Below are positions 33,217 through 34,188 of a DNA stretch of 34,188 bases, in pieces. Numbering within the stretch: the stretch's first letter is position 1; the number at the start of each line of letters is the position of its first letter. The stretch is taken from positions 1 through 34,188 of the forward strand of contig JADNRY010000626.1 in the NCBI GenBank assembly GCA_015501585.1, written 5' to 3'. Under the pieces are notes generated by a model. It did no database searches. It saw only the letters and a program-made list of their open reading frames with translations, and was not told where the DNA came from. Source of the DNA: Rhodocollybia butyracea (taxonomy: Eukaryota > Basidiomycota > Agaricomycetes > Agaricales > Omphalotaceae). The position numbers and the translations under genes are program-made.

Positions 33217-34188
33217 AGCAAAGATCCCACAACTATGACATATTCATAAGCAAAAAACACATATGAATAACCAGATACACCCTCTAGCATGTGCATAGAA
33301 AGGTAGACTGAGACAGATAATGGCAAATCAATGATTGCCAATATCACACAAGACACGCCGCAGCGTAGAACACATAGGGTATGTAATGAAACACAGCTGC
33401 AATGAGCAGTTGATATCTATTGCAAGAAGGTTAGACACCAGCATAATGTAGGAGCCAAAAAAAATAACATACATTGCAAAAACGAAGCAGAGCGCGATAG
33501 ATCAAAGCAGCGCAAACATATACAAACTCAAACTGCACCAAAAAATGGAGTCAGGCGAAGTGACCGATGCAAATAAATAGTACACACCAAAGGCTCAAGT
33601 AACAAGCTAGAGTAACAACCAAACCAAAGAGATGGCAAATGCATCAGCATCATAAGTATCAATGCAGACACAGTGATGCATGCAAATGACTGTAAAACAC
33701 AAGGTTGCATGCAGATAAATCATTAGTGAAGATATTGAAAGTTAAAAATGCAGAGTGCGGAAGATGTTTAACATATGTTGTTAGTGAGATTCATGAGTCA
33801 TTGAAGATCAGATGTTGGCAGCCGTTGTTACCAGAGATATTGGAGGTTGCAAGAGAATACATCAGATGCCGATAGTGAGAATTAGAAGATAGGGAATTAT
33901 TTGAAGCCATCAGTGGAAGTGCGGAATTTGGCAGAAACCAGAATTTTTAGCGGCAGAAGCCGATATAGCAAAGATCATAAGTTGAGCAGAGACATCAGAA
34001 GCAGTAGTAAAGAGAGTAGTATTGTTTGGTGAGATATTCGAAGTTGCCAGCGAAAAGAGAACCAGAAATTGTCGAGGCAGAAACTGTTAGCGATGATCGC
34101 AAATTGATGGTGGTGGTATTCAAAGCCAGTAGTAAAAAGAGCACAATTTTGAAAGTAGTTAGTGAGAATTCCAAGTATGGCAAAACAA
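33217..34188. other. 5' flank of the Helitron gene, no ORF
   Basis: AT-rich and purine-skewed sequence without a recognisable gene. A degenerate repeat of about 125 bp is visible at its right end: CAGTAGTAAAGAGAG at 34002 and CAGTAGTAAAAAGAG at 34127, each followed by GTGAGAT/AATTC.AAG. It is likely the Helitron's own 5' noncoding region. The Helitron 5' terminus (TC) could not be fixed and may lie beyond the window. Confidence 0.35.

Noticed and set aside
1..34188. CRISPR array or prokaryotic operon
   Set aside because: The tandem repeats have no unique spacers of constant size, and the genes have spliceosomal introns; this is a eukaryotic locus.

Overview
This is nuclear DNA of a filamentous basidiomycete, most likely an agaricomycete. 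The evidence is GT-AG introns of about 50-60 bp and very small exons in every gene that can be modelled. There is also a Helitron carrying a DUF6570-like module, and transposon genes of a kind common in Agaricomycetes. A Rhizoctonia/Ceratobasidium-like source is possible but is only an impression. The window is repeat-rich. Only two gene models read through without a break: a bHLH transcription-factor-like gene (20068-21026, minus, 3 exons, 281 aa) and an unrecognised 238-aa gene (16858-17741, plus, 4 exons).

Layout. 1-2044: non-coding, probably degraded transposon or LTR sequence. 2045-6341 (plus): a decayed, intron-containing transposon gene with a TTN..ES transposase-like segment, a ubiquitin-specific-protease-like Cys box, CxxC pairs and a basic C-terminus. 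6379-8132: a direct repeat, then two related minisatellites flanking a broken minus-strand gene with a KOW-like motif (7039-7942). 8174-12412, 17748-21130 and 24985-25650: copies of one segmental duplication. Its main content is a minus-strand bHLH gene, present as four copies (one intact, three dead); two copies also keep a fragment resembling the C-terminus of an adenylate-forming enzyme. One copy carries a 281-bp insertion with a 5-bp target-site duplication, proved by the empty sites in its paralogues. 12413-16780: mostly featureless, with a decayed ORF (13838-14545) and a CGCCCTGGCG minisatellite. 16858-17741 and 22038-22926: an intact and a broken copy of the unrecognised gene. 23483-24753: a foldback-type non-autonomous DNA transposon with near-perfect terminal inverted repeats and arrays of subterminal repeats. 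25822-33216 (minus): a nearly full-length but dead Helitron gene (DUF6570-like, HUH Rep, PIF1 helicase, C-terminal ubiquitin-specific-protease-like domain), interrupted by a 257-bp hairpin MITE. 33217-34188: its 5' flank, no gene.

The most notable point is that two apparently unrelated transposon genes, at opposite ends of the window, both carry a deubiquitinase-like cysteine-protease signature. This suggests repeated use of deubiquitination by mobile elements in this lineage. Family assignments come from motif recognition by eye; no database search was possible.
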